In this document: positions 32,380-40,979 of the stretch, in pieces | Layout of the letters: the number at the start of each line of letters is the position of its first letter | How positions within the stretch are numbered: the first letter of the stretch is position 1 | Origin: CAZGMJ01 sp964526785 | Lineage (GTDB): Bacteria; Planctomycetota; Phycisphaerae; Sedimentisphaerales; Anaerobacaceae | Direction of reading: 5' to 3' | DNA length: 46,021 nt | Assembly: GCA_964526785.1 (NCBI GenBank) | Contig: CAZGMJ010000043.1 | Location: 1-46,021, forward strand | Made by a program: the position numbers and the translations under genes | The notes under the pieces: model-generated | Told to the model about the DNA's origin: nothing | Databases searched by the model: none | Seen by the model: only the letters and a program-made list of their open reading frames with translations

Positions 32380-33105
32380 ATGGAAATAATCCCGCTGGCC
32401 ATTCTGGTCGTGATTGCAGGCGGCGTGGGGACCATTACCGGCTTCGGCACCTCCACCATCATGGTTCCCATCCTTCTGCTCTTTTATCCGGTGCCCCAGA
32501 CTCTGCTGTTCGTCGGCGTTATCCACTGGTTCGGCAATCTCTGGAAGGTGCTGCTTTTTCGCGGCGGCATCCGCTGGAGGCTCATTATCGCCTTCGGCCT
32601 GCCGGGCATCGCCGCGAGTTTCGTGGGGGCCTCGCTTGTCTTCAACGTCTCGCACACACTGCTATCCCGCATTCTGGCGATTGTTTTGATCGGGTACGTC
32701 GTGCTGCTGTTCTTCAAGGAATCGTTCAAGATCCCCCAGGGCACGGCCACAGCGGCAGCAGGCGGAGCGGCCTCGGGTTTCATGGCGGGGGTCTTCGGCA
32801 TCGGCGGTGCGGTGCGTGGAATGTTCCTCTCGGCGTTCGATTTGCCCAAGTCCGTCTATATCGCGACGGCGGGCGCCATCGCGATCGTCGTGGATACCAC
32901 CCGCCTGATCACCTATGTCGCAGAAGGAACGCGGCTCGAAACACTCTTGCTCTGGGGTATGCTCGTGTTCATTCCGGCTTCTCTGGTCGGAGCAAAGCTC
33001 GCCAAGAGAGTCGTCGACAAGATACCCCAGCACCGTTTTCGCCAGGTCATCGGGGCCTTTCTCCTGGCCGTAGCAATCAAGCTGCTGCTTTTTCCGGCGA
33101 AGTAA
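32380..33105 (+). CDS. TauE/SafE-family membrane permease (sulfite/sulfonate exporter type)
   Basis: 241 aa. ATG 32380 has AAAGGAAGAG 6 nt upstream and starts directly at the first membrane helix; the frame from 32338 is unlikely. About eight hydrophobic segments occur in two related halves, with the family's GxxxGxG blocks GVGTITGFGTSTIMVPILLL and GVFGIGGAVRGMFL. Members move sulfite, sulfoacetate, taurine-derived or other small organosulfur anions; direction and substrate cannot be set from sequence. In a genome rich in sulfatases, sulfur-anion export is a tempting link, but only by inference. It converges on the OsmC-like gene with 15 nt between stops. Confidence 0.8.
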   Translation: MEIIPLAILVVIAGGVGTITGFGTSTIMVPILLLFYPVPQTLLFVGVIHWFGNLWKVLLFRGGIRWRLIIAFGLPGIAASFVGASLVFNVSHTLLSRILAIVLIGYVVLLFFKESFKIPQGTATAAAGGAASGFMAGVFGIGGAVRGMFLSAFDLPKSVYIATAGAIAIVVDTTRLITYVAEGTRLETLLLWGMLVFIPASLVGAKLAKRVVDKIPQHRFRQVIGAFLLAVAIKLLLFPAK

Positions 33106-33120
33106 TGACCGGGAACGTGC

Positions 33121-33681
33121 CTATTTGGGCTCCACCTCGATATCCACCTTCGCCCCGTGCGTGATCGTATTGTACACAGGCGAGAACTCCGTCAGCTTCT
33201 TGAGCCGCTCCATATTGTCAACGTCCGCTTTTAGCCTGAACTTGATACGAATGTTCGTGTACCCTTTCGGGACGTCGCTATCCAGACCGAGGAAGCCGCG
33301 GAGATCGATATCGCCTTCCAACTCCGATTCCAACTCCTCGATATGGATGCCTCTAACCGCAGCGTGGGCCACCATACTCGTCGTCACGCATCCTGCCAAC
33401 GCGTTGAGCAGATGCTCGACGGGGTTCGCTCCCTGGTCCTGGCCGGCAAGGATCGGCGGCTCGTCTGCGTGCAGTTCGAAGGGTTGCTTGTGCTCGTGTT
33501 CCTGTTTCGCTCCGTAGAAGCCCGTGATCTTTGTGCAGTTGTGGTTCGCGTCGATCCAGCGATTTCTGGCCCGGAATCTGCACTTGCCCAGTTCCGGGTC
33601 CTGCTCGATCGCGCTGACGGTCTTGTGGAGGATCTCCATGTCGATTCCGTTGACCTTGTTGAGAGTCTGTTGCTTTGCCAT
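33121..33681 (-). CDS. OsmC-family protein lacking the second redox cysteine
   Basis: 186 aa. ATG 33681 is chosen because GGCAGGTGAT precedes it and homology begins there. The OsmC fold is shown by DEPPILAGQDQGANPVEHLLNALAGCVTTSMVAHAA, containing the first catalytic-type cysteine, and by RIKFRLKADVDNMERLKKL. In peroxide-reducing OsmC/Ohr proteins the second cysteine is in a 'CPV' motif; here it reads FSPVYNTI, so the Cys is Ser. This SPV variant occurs in a recognised OsmC subfamily of unknown activity, so peroxidase function should not be assumed. Cytoplasmic, about 320 nt downstream of the flavin reductase gene on the same strand. Confidence 0.8.
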   Translation of the reverse strand: MAKQQTLNKVNGIDMEILHKTVSAIEQDPELGKCRFRARNRWIDANHNCTKITGFYGAKQEHEHKQPFELHADEPPILAGQDQGANPVEHLLNALAGCVTTSMVAHAAVRGIHIEELESELEGDIDLRGFLGLDSDVPKGYTNIRIKFRLKADVDNMERLKKLTEFSPVYNTITHGAKVDIEVEPK

Positions 33682-34004
33682 GGTGATCACCTGCCTTTCC
33701 ATTCCGCCGGTGGTCCGTACCCCCCGGATCGTCGGCAGGATGTTCGAGAATTGATGTAAAATTCAACAAAGAGCGAATCGGTCAGCCGCATTTGCGACTG
33801 CCGATGAACGCTAATCATTAGTTGTCGCGCGGGCGATACCGCCCAAGCCTGTGCGGCCGCATGACTGACCGCTCCTTTGCATACGCACGTGTGCGTGGTT
33901 CGGTTCCAGCGAAAACATGTCGCCCGTGAATTTCGCGCCTTGCAGATATGGGCCATGACAGAAGATCGCGTTGCGCGACAGTCTGATTGCCCGGCGTGCG
34001 TTTG
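33682..34004. other. Intergenic stretch, no gene recognised
   Basis: 323 nt between the flavin reductase and OsmC-like genes. It contains a tight ACGCAC-GT-GTGCGT dyad at 33883-33896 without a T tract, and an AT-rich patch (33755-33780) that may hold the OsmC promoter. The minus-strand open frame across it is Cys/Arg-rich and not protein-like. Confidence 0.45.
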
Positions 34005-34514
34005 CTATTTCGCGTCAACTCCACCAAGCTTGTGGCCGGGACCGACGGTGTAGAGGCGTTCGAGCGATTCGGTATTGACGTGAGCCGCCACGACATTGCC
34101 TACATAGATGACGTGATCGCCGGCTATCATGTGTGATTCGAGCGTACACTCGAAATTTGCAGCCGCATCGCTCAGCAGCACCGAGTCGATCTCGGCGGCC
34201 GGGGCGGTTGCGCACTCGAATTCGGCAAACTTATCCACCTCGCGGCCCGATCTGGATCCGAAGAACAGTGCCGCGTCGGCCATATCCTCCGCGGGGAATG
34301 CCACTGTAAAGGACCGCGCATATTCGATTGCCTGGACCGAGTAGTGTGTCTTGGCGACCGCAATCGCCATCATGGGCGGTTCGTGCGATGCGATCATCGT
34401 CCAGCCCAGCGTAATCGGATTGGCCTTTCCATTGCGGTCTTTGGCAATCGCAATCACCACCTGTTCGGGGTATTTGCGTTTGACGGCCTTTGCGTAGTCG
34501 ACTTGTTTTTGCAT
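34005..34514 (-). CDS. Flavin reductase-like FMN-binding protein
   Basis: 169 aa. ATG 34514 has GGGAG 8 nt upstream; a GTG seven codons earlier lacks one. The fold is the split-barrel flavin reductase/FMN-binding type: VVIAIAKDRNGKANPITLGWTMIASHEPPMMAIAV, HYSVQAIEYARSFTVAFP, and a C-terminal DHVIYVGNVVAAHVN strand. Members use NAD(P)H and FMN, as partner reductases of monooxygenases or as stand-alone reductases. No monooxygenase is nearby. It diverges from proC across 94 nt holding an imperfect dyad. Confidence 0.8.
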   Translation of the reverse strand: MQKQVDYAKAVKRKYPEQVVIAIAKDRNGKANPITLGWTMIASHEPPMMAIAVAKTHYSVQAIEYARSFTVAFPAEDMADAALFFGSRSGREVDKFAEFECATAPAAEIDSVLLSDAAANFECTLESHMIAGDHVIYVGNVVAAHVNTESLERLYTVGPGHKLGGVDAK

Positions 34515-34552
34515 TGCATTTCTCCCGATACGCACCTAACATTCACGGCAAT

Positions 34553-34568
34553 TGTTGAGTGCTCGACA
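34553..34568. promoter_or_regulatory. Imperfect dyad between flavin reductase and proC
   Basis: TGTTGAG-TG-CTCGACA, seven-base arms with one mismatch, centred in the 94-nt divergent region. It could be an operator for either gene; no clear -35/-10 pair is seen for proC. Confidence 0.25.
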
Positions 34569-34608
34569 TTCTAAGGTCCTCGGCGGCCGCCAACAAGGAG
34601 AAAAAGAC

Positions 34609-35418
34609 ATGGACACGATCGGCTTCGTCGGTGCAGGCAATATGGCCGAAGCCCTCATCAAAGGAATCATCTCGGCGGGCAAATACGAACCGCGGCACGT
34701 TCTGATCAGTGACATTCGCAGCGACCGACTCGATGCGATCAGCCAGCAGTACGGCGTCACCGCCACCAGGGACAATTACGATCTGGCATCCCGGGCGGAC
34801 ATCGTGGTTCTGAGCGTCAAACCGCAGGTCATCGGCGATGTCCTCGGCAGTATCGCAGAGGCGGTGACTGTAAACAAACTCGTCATCTCCATCGCCGCCG
34901 GCATCAAGATCGGTCGCATTGCAGCGGCACTGGGTGAGATCCCGATCGCGCGCGTCATGCCGAATACGCCCGCTCTGATAGGCGAGGGAGCCTCCGGACT
35001 GTACGCCAATGCACAGGCCAGGGGCGTGCTTGAGACGATTGAGACTATCCTGGCGTCGGTCGGAAAAGTCGTGGTCGTGGATGATGAAGACCTAATCGAT
35101 GCGGTCACCGCGGTGAGCGGCAGCGGCCCGGCCTATTTCTTCCTGCTTATGGAACAGATGATCGAAGCGGGCGTGCAACTGGGTCTGGCTCCGGACACCG
35201 CCAAAGACCTTGTCCTCCAGACTGCAAAAGGCGCCGCGCTGCTGGCCTGCAAAGCGGACGAAGGTGGCGAGACACCCGCCGAACTTCGCATGAAGGTAAC
35301 CTCGCCGGGGGGCACAACCGAAGCCGCCCTGAAGACCTTTGCAGACGGCAAGATGCCCGAAACGATTGTCGCAGGCATCCGCCGGGCACACGACAAAGGC
35401 AGGGAACTGTCGGCATGA
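34609..35418 (+). CDS. proC: Pyrroline-5-carboxylate reductase
   Basis: 269 aa, usual length. It catalyses the last step of proline synthesis, NAD(P)H-dependent reduction of pyrroline-5-carboxylate in the cytoplasm. ATG 34609 has AAGGAG (34595-34600) at 8 nt; the frame extends to 34552 without support. The Rossmann motif GFVGAGNMAEALIKGI is at the N-terminus, ARVMPNTPALIGEGASGLY in the middle, and the substrate-binding dimer domain shows AVSGSGPAYFFLLMEQM and SPGGTTEAALKTF. No proA or proB gene is adjacent. Confidence 0.95.
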   Translation: MDTIGFVGAGNMAEALIKGIISAGKYEPRHVLISDIRSDRLDAISQQYGVTATRDNYDLASRADIVVLSVKPQVIGDVLGSIAEAVTVNKLVISIAAGIKIGRIAAALGEIPIARVMPNTPALIGEGASGLYANAQARGVLETIETILASVGKVVVVDDEDLIDAVTAVSGSGPAYFFLLMEQMIEAGVQLGLAPDTAKDLVLQTAKGAALLACKADEGGETPAELRMKVTSPGGTTEAALKTFADGKMPETIVAGIRRAHDKGRELSA

Positions 35419-35601
35419 CGCGCTTGCGTTGCTGGAGTCTTCCCCGTTGAAATGATCGATTCCGGCATTCGCTCCCATCGCCGCCGGGCGCCCATATGAT
35501 GAGCGGTTGATGTCCGCCTCGCGGTGTTTATAGACACGGGCGAGAGGCGCCGGTCTGCCACGACAACATATTGCACAGGAGCCGGGCGGGCCTTTGCACG
35601 G

Positions 35602-35787
35602 TCAGTCTTCCACGATAATGGCTTCGACCGGACACTCGTCAGCCGCCTGCTCCACCGCATCCTCGAATTCCACGGGCACATCATCGACGATAACCTCCGC
35701 CATGTCGTTGCCCATCTCGAATACCTCCGGACAGGTGTCCACGCAAAGCCCGCAAGCCGTACAGGTGTCTTCTATGCGTACTTCCAT
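35602..35787 (-). CDS. Single-cluster [4Fe-4S] ferredoxin
   Basis: 61 aa, matching small single-cluster ferredoxins. ATG 35787 has AAAGGGGG about 4 nt upstream; a longer frame to 35859 runs through the predicted promoter. Cluster ligands are Cys9, Cys12, Cys15 and Cys52 (CTACGLC...CPVEAI). Cys19 matches the position that forms a disulfide in Thermotoga-type ferredoxins, but its partner cysteine is missing here. A low-potential electron carrier in the cytoplasm; its partners are not in the window. Strongly acidic, as usual. Confidence 0.9.
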   Translation of the reverse strand: MEVRIEDTCTACGLCVDTCPEVFEMGNDMAEVIVDDVPVEFEDAVEQAADECPVEAIIVED

Positions 35788-35823
35788 AGTACCCCCTTTC
35801 CAATGACATTTCGTTCGACGCCG

Positions 35824-35852
35824 ACTATGGAGAATTCGTGACGCCTTGTCAA
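35824..35852 (-). promoter_or_regulatory. Predicted ferredoxin promoter
   Basis: On the minus strand: perfect TTGACA (35847-35852), 17-nt spacer, CATAGT (35824-35829). Leader about 30 nt. Confidence 0.5.
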
Positions 35853-36056
35853 GCAACAAAAATATCGCACAATTCAGTTTTTTTGCTCTCCAGAAGCACT
35901 GTCATATCTGCAGTGAATTTCGGGGGCAGGTCATGCAAATAGTGTCGCTGAGGGCGGATACACTGTTCACTCTATTTGCGACCCGTTTGCTTCGAAGGTG
36001 CGCATCCGGGATTCGAATGGATTGATCTGACGGAGTCAGCGAGGCGTCCTTTATCG

Positions 36057-36084
36057 TAGACATACTCTGCCAGTGTGGTATACT
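36057..36084 (+). promoter_or_regulatory. Predicted promoter of the multiheme cytochrome gene
   Basis: TAGACA (36057-36062), 16-nt spacer, TATACT (36079-36084) preceded by TGG, an extended -10. Predicted start near 36091, so the in-frame GTG at 36073 cannot be the start codon. Confidence 0.55.
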
Positions 36085-36132
36085 ATTGCGTCGGAAGAAT
36101 CCTGCTTTGTCTTCTTGTCCACAGGCACTACG

Positions 36133-38790
36133 ATGAGCATCGCAGCAATATGGAGGAGAATGGAATCTCACCGTCTCCCGCCCCTGGTGTCGCAAGCGGC
36201 GCTATGCGCACGGCGTGCTTCAGGGCAAGACGCCGCTGTGCAGGTGTTTTGTCGGCCCGGCTGCGGCACATGGAGCTCGGCCGCTTTGGCCGTTACGTTC
36301 GCAGCGATGATCATTGTCCTATGGCCGCGAACGGCCTCCGGCAGGCCGCAGATTCGCCAGGATTTCTTCGCCGCATATCCTTCCGCGGTCGGCTCGATAC
36401 TGGATGCCATCGGCGACGGGGCCGAACACTGCGGAGCGTGCCACTACAATTTCGAAGGCGGCGGCACACGCAATCCATACGGCCGGGCCGTGCGCGACGC
36501 ATTGAGCGCCTATCCGAATACCCCGGCCGGGCGGGTCGATGCGATACGTTCGACCGAGACCGGCGACCCCGACCAGGACGGTTACGATACGCTGACGGAA
36601 ATTACGGATGTGGCGACTTTCGAGAATACGCCGACGTTTCCGGGTCTGGCGGGCACAGACGAGATGGAGGTGCGAAACGTTTCATGGGCGAGAATTTACG
36701 AACATCTGGTGCCGACCGCCGGCGGAGATTCGCTGCCGCCGATTGTGGGCGTGATCACACCTAACGGCGGGGAGATCCTGACCGCCAACGCCGCGACGAC
36801 AATCGAGTGGACCGCGACGGATTCCAGCGGCGTGGCCTCCGTGGATCTATATCTTTCACTCGACGACGGCGAGACCTACGACGTGATTGCCACCGGCCTG
36901 ACCAACTCGGGCACATACACGTGGGTGCCGGCGAATCGGCCGACCGCACAGGGCCTGGTGCGCGTGGAGGCGACGGATAACGCGCTGAACATCGGTGCGG
37001 ATGCAAGCGATCGGACATTCGTTGTTTTCCCACCTTTTACCGAGAGCCCTGTTCCGACGACGCTGCGCGACTTTGACCTGCCCGGCACGCAGCCATTGGA
37101 AGGCGGACCGCCCATCGCGGCACCGTCGGATTGCGGAGTTTGTCACGGCGGCTACGATTGGGCGGTTGAACCACTGGCGAATTGGCGCGGCAGCATGATG
37201 GCGCTGGCGTCGCGAGACCCGCTGTTCAAAGCGAACCTGGTTATAGCCAATCAGGAAGTGCCTGAATCGGGCGACATCTGTCTGCGTTGTCATCTGCCGC
37301 GGGGCTGGCTGAGGGGCAGGTCCGTTCCGACCGACGGCAGTCGCATGCTCGAGGCCGACGCTACCGGCGTCTCATGCGATCTGTGCCATCGAATGGTCGA
37401 TCCGATCTTCGACGTCAACAACCCGCCGGTCGACGCCGACATTCTCGCAGGTCTGACGGATCCGGCGAGTACATTCGGAACCGCCATGTATGTAATCGAT
37501 CCCAACGGATCACGGCGAGGTCCGTTTGTCGACGCAGACAGCGGCCACAGCGTGGTGGTCTCGCCGTTTCACAGAGAAGCGGCATTTTGCGGAACGTGCC
37601 ATGATGTCAGTAATCCGGTGTTTGAGAAGAATGAGCAAGGCGACTATACGGCCGGACCGTTTGACACCGCCGCGGCGGATTCCTCGTCCGAAGCGCTGGC
37701 CCCCATAGAGCGGACATACAGCGAATGGTATTACAGTCAGTATAACTCTCCGAACGGGGTATATGCGCCTCAATTCGGCGGCAACAAAGAATACGTGGCC
37801 ACATGCCAGGACTGCCACATGCGGGATGTCACGGGCTACGGCTGCGATCCGGCTGGCTTTGCGGACGCGCCGCTGCGGACCGATCTGCCCCTGCATGATA
37901 TGACCGGCGGAAGCACGTGGGTACCCGGGTTGGTCGGCCAGTTGTATCCGGAGGACGTCAACCAGACGGCTGTCGAAGCGGGGATCTCGCGTGCGAAAGA
38001 GATGCTCGGCAAGGCGGCCGAACTGGAGTACCTAATCGATACAGGCAAACTCGTAGTCACTGTGACCAACCAGACCGGCCACAAACTCCCGACCGGATAT
38101 CCGGAGGGCCGTCGAATGTGGCTAAACGTCCGGTTCTACGATTCCACGGGCGTACTATTGTCCGAGTCGGGAGCGTACGATCCGAACACAGGCGTGCTCA
38201 CTGAAGACGCCGAGGCGAAGGTATATGAAGTGAAGCCCGGCCTGGACTCGGAGGCTGCATCCCTGGCGAACAAGCCTGCGGGCCCGTCTTTTCATTTTGT
38301 GCTGAATAACAAGGTTTTCAAAGACAATCGGATCCCGCCCCGGGGCTTTGACAACGCGGCCTTTGCGAAATTCGGAGGGGCACCGGTGGAATATGAATAC
38401 GCCGACGGTCAGTACTGGGATCGGACATGGTATTCCATCCCCGCCGAGGCGCGATCGGCGAACGTAACACTCTATTACCAGAGCACAAGTAAGGAATTCG
38501 TCGAATTCCTGCGCGATGAAAATCGCACGGATGACAGCGGGCAGCAGATGTACGATCTCTGGCACGACAACGGCAAGTGTCCGCCGGAGCGGATGGAGTC
38601 GGCGGCAACTCCGCGGAACGATCTGGACGGCGTTAACGGTGTGGATTTCGTTGATTTCGCACTGTTCGCAGAGAACTGGAACAGGGACTGCGGGGACCAG
38701 CCGTGTCGGGCCAATCTCGATGCGAGCGACAATATTGTAGACTGGCGAGACCTGGCGGTTCTTCAAGCGGGGTGGCTCTGGGGCCAATAG
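36133..38790 (+). CDS. Exported six-heme cytochrome c with Ig-like and dockerin-like domains
   Basis: 885 aa from ATG 36133. This start is uncertain: ATG 36160 has GGAGGAG only 1-3 nt away, and GTG 36073 overlaps the promoter. A hydrophobic segment (about residues 48-66) precedes six CxxCH heme sites: CGACH 100-104, CGVCH 334-338, CLRCH 383-387, CDLCH 415-419, CGTCH 486-490 and CQDCH 558-562. Residues about 205-300 form an Ig-like domain (ITPNGGEILTANAATTIEW). A block with TGHKLPTGYPEGRRMW is typical of a multiheme family in anaerobes such as Geobacter. The tail (VDFVDFALFAENW, VDWRDLAVLQAGWLWG) is a dockerin-like pair of loops. Likely electron carrier at or beyond the outer membrane (inference). 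Confidence 0.85.
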   Translation: MSIAAIWRRMESHRLPPLVSQAALCARRASGQDAAVQVFCRPGCGTWSSAALAVTFAAMIIVLWPRTASGRPQIRQDFFAAYPSAVGSILDAIGDGAEHCGACHYNFEGGGTRNPYGRAVRDALSAYPNTPAGRVDAIRSTETGDPDQDGYDTLTEITDVATFENTPTFPGLAGTDEMEVRNVSWARIYEHLVPTAGGDSLPPIVGVITPNGGEILTANAATTIEWTATDSSGVASVDLYLSLDDGETYDVIATGLTNSGTYTWVPANRPTAQGLVRVEATDNALNIGADASDRTFVVFPPFTESPVPTTLRDFDLPGTQPLEGGPPIAAPSDCGVCHGGYDWAVEPLANWRGSMMALASRDPLFKANLVIANQEVPESGDICLRCHLPRGWLRGRSVPTDGSRMLEADATGVSCDLCHRMVDPIFDVNNPPVDADILAGLTDPASTFGTAMYVIDPNGSRRGPFVDADSGHSVVVSPFHREAAFCGTCHDVSNPVFEKNEQGDYTAGPFDTAAADSSSEALAPIERTYSEWYYSQYNSPNGVYAPQFGGNKEYVATCQDCHMRDVTGYGCDPAGFADAPLRTDLPLHDMTGGSTWVPGLVGQLYPEDVNQTAVEAGISRAKEMLGKAAELEYLIDTGKLVVTVTNQTGHKLPTGYPEGRRMWLNVRFYDSTGVLLSESGAYDPNTGVLTEDAEAKVYEVKPGLDSEAASLANKPAGPSFHFVLNNKVFKDNRIPPRGFDNAAFAKFGGAPVEYEYADGQYWDRTWYSIPAEARSANVTLYYQSTSKEFVEFLRDENRTDDSGQQMYDLWHDNGKCPPERMESAATPRNDLDGVNGVDFVDFALFAENWNRDCGDQPCRANLDASDNIVDWRDLAVLQAGWLWGQ

Positions 38791-38944
38791 AAGAGAGCAG
38801 AATCCGTCTTCAGAGGCGCGGGGCGGAATCACGAAAACACGTAGTTTTTACAGTCGTATACTTCAAGACAAACCCAATACAGCAGAATACTGATACAGCG
38901 CCGGTGGTTTCGACGTGCCGCGTGCGGTGATGGAAGGAGAAGTC

Positions 38945-40915
38945 ATGAGGAAGCACACTACATTTTTACTGGCCGTCCTGCTGGCGACTGTTTTTTGCAG
39001 TGTCGTTGCGGCGCGGTGCAAGTTGACTCTCGAACGGCTTGCGGCCGGTCTGGACAGACCATCCGGCATCGCCTATCCCAAAGACGGATCCAAGAGAATC
39101 TTCATTCTTGAGCAGCATGCCGGCAGAATCAGGGTCATGGATCTGAAGACCAATACGATTGCGCCAACTCCGTTTCTGCAGATTGGCAATCTGGCTACGG
39201 GCAACGAGCAGGGTCTGCTGGGAATGGCGTTTCATCCGGACTACGGGAGCAATGGCCTGTTCTACGTCAACATCACGGTAACGGGCGGATCGTTCGGCAG
39301 CGGCAGGACTGAGATTCGCGAATATGCAGTCTCGTCAACGGACCCCAACGTGGCGGATGCGGGGAGCGGCCGGACGGTCCTTTCGTACGATCAACCATAC
39401 GGCAACCACAACGGTGGATGGATCGACTTCGGACCGGACGGTTTTCTATACATAGCTTCGGGAGACGGCGGCAGTGGTAACGATCCGGGCAATCGCGCGC
39501 AGACGCTTGATACGCTGTTGGGCAAGATTCTCAGGATAGACGTCGACGCGAGCGATGCCGGCATGTATGGAATCCCGCCGGACAATCCATTCATGGACGT
39601 CCCCGGAGCCCGGCCGGAAATATGGGTCTACGGTCTTCGCAACCCATGGCGATGCGGTTTCGATCGTGGCACCGGGGATCTGTATATCGGGGACGTCGGC
39701 CAGGGGCAGATCGAAGAGGTGGATTACCAGGCCGCCGAGAGCCCGGGCGGAGAGAACTACGGCTGGCGGGTCATGGAAGGCACGCGATGCGCAGATTCTT
39801 CGCAGACCGAAGGCAATCCGCCATGCAGCGACCCAAGCCTGGTGCCACCGATTTACGAATACTCCCACCCCACCGGTTTCGCCGTGGTCGGCGGTTACGT
39901 CTATCGCGGCCAGGCAATCGGCGGGCTGCAGGGCACATATTTTGTCGCGGACTATCAGACCACGCGGATATGGTCGTTTCGTTACGATGGTAACGATGTG
40001 AGCGAATTCGTGGATCGTACGCAAGAGCTTGAGCCGGGTTCTTTCGACCTGAAGCTGATATCTTCGTTCGGCGAGGATGAAACCGGGGAGTTGTATTTCC
40101 TGGACATGGCCGACGGGGAGGTCTTCAGGCTTGTGTCGGACAGCCCTACATTCGTGGGCGATTTCGATCATAACTGCCGGGTTGATTTCCGCGACACGCT
40201 GTTGCTGGCCGAGGACTGGCTGAGCGGGGACTGCGGATCGACCAACGACTGCAACGGCCTGGATCTGGATCAGAGCGGACGCGTCAGCGGGCCGGACTTC
40301 GCAGCGTTCGCTCAGAACTGGCTCAGCGATACGCCGGTAGCGCACTGGAAGCTCGATGAACGCGTCGGCAGCGTGGCGCTGGACAGCGCCGGCTCGAATC
40401 ACGCCACCGTCCATGGCGGACCTACGTGGCAATCGAACGGCGGCATCAAAGGCGGCGCGATCGATTTGGACGGCGTAGGCAACTATCTCAGCGCCGAGTT
40501 CGTGCTCAATCCCGGTGATGGGCCGTTGAGCGTATGGGTGTGGATCAAGACCGAGAACGCCAACGATGGCGTAATCCTCTCGCAACTCGGAGGTTTCGGC
40601 GAGAACTGGCTGGCGTTCGACTCATCCGGCCGGCTGATGACCGGCCTGCAGGCGTCGGGTAGAGGCGGCTTGCCGCTGGTTTCGGATGCAATGATAGCGG
40701 ACAGGATGTGGCATTACATCGGTCTGACGTACGACGGCACGCATCGCACGCTATATGTGGACAAGAACTCGGTCGCGACGGACAGCAGCCCACAGAAACT
40801 CGGCAGCACCGAAGGCGGCATGCACATCGGGGCCGACAAGAGCCTCAGCCCGACGTCTTTCTTCGAAGGATTGATCGACGATTTGCGAATCTATGATGAA
40901 GCCATTGTTCGCTGA
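38945..40915 (+). CDS. Sugar dehydrogenase propeller with internal dockerin-like and C-terminal LamG domains
   Basis: 656 aa. ATG 38945 has AAGGAGA 4-5 nt upstream and begins a signal peptide (residues 1-23). Residues about 25-398 are a glucose/sorbosone dehydrogenase-type propeller: GLDRPSGIAYPKDG, GNEQGLLGMAFHPDYGSNG, HNGGWIDFGPDGFLYIASGDGG and YGLRNPWRCGFD. Residues about 404-460 form a complete two-loop dockerin-like domain (GDFDHNCRVDFRDTLLLAEDW, then SGRVSGPDFAAFAQNWL). Residues about 464-656 are a LamG/concanavalin-like jelly roll (VAHWKLDE, MWHYIGLTYDGTHRTLYVD, FFEGLIDDLRIYDEAIV). It follows the multiheme cytochrome by 154 nt on the same strand. Oxidation of a sugar while held on a glycan surface is a reasonable but untested reading. 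Confidence 0.85.
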   Translation: MRKHTTFLLAVLLATVFCSVVAARCKLTLERLAAGLDRPSGIAYPKDGSKRIFILEQHAGRIRVMDLKTNTIAPTPFLQIGNLATGNEQGLLGMAFHPDYGSNGLFYVNITVTGGSFGSGRTEIREYAVSSTDPNVADAGSGRTVLSYDQPYGNHNGGWIDFGPDGFLYIASGDGGSGNDPGNRAQTLDTLLGKILRIDVDASDAGMYGIPPDNPFMDVPGARPEIWVYGLRNPWRCGFDRGTGDLYIGDVGQGQIEEVDYQAAESPGGENYGWRVMEGTRCADSSQTEGNPPCSDPSLVPPIYEYSHPTGFAVVGGYVYRGQAIGGLQGTYFVADYQTTRIWSFRYDGNDVSEFVDRTQELEPGSFDLKLISSFGEDETGELYFLDMADGEVFRLVSDSPTFVGDFDHNCRVDFRDTLLLAEDWLSGDCGSTNDCNGLDLDQSGRVSGPDFAAFAQNWLSDTPVAHWKLDERVGSVALDSAGSNHATVHGGPTWQSNGGIKGGAIDLDGVGNYLSAEFVLNPGDGPLSVWVWIKTENANDGVILSQLGGFGENWLAFDSSGRLMTGLQASGRGGLPLVSDAMIADRMWHYIGLTYDGTHRTLYVDKNSVATDSSPQKLGSTEGGMHIGADKSLSPTSFFEGLIDDLRIYDEAIVR

Positions 40916-40979
40916 ACTGCGGTGAGGTGAGCCGGGTCTGGGATTCTGCGCACGCACAGCAGGATTCTCGGATGACGTC

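Larger units (their letters stand above)
35788..36132. other. Divergent promoter region, ferredoxin and multiheme cytochrome
   Basis: 345 nt with predicted promoters in both directions (listed separately) and an AT-rich centre at about 35855-35890. No gene recognised. Confidence 0.55.

Noticed and set aside
36073..36132. GTG start of the multiheme cytochrome
   Set aside because: It lies upstream of the predicted -10 box, so it would not be in the transcript.
39446..40585. 379-codon minus-strand frame antisense to the dehydrogenase-LamG gene
   Set aside because: No homology-like motifs; the plus strand carries a signal peptide and three domains.
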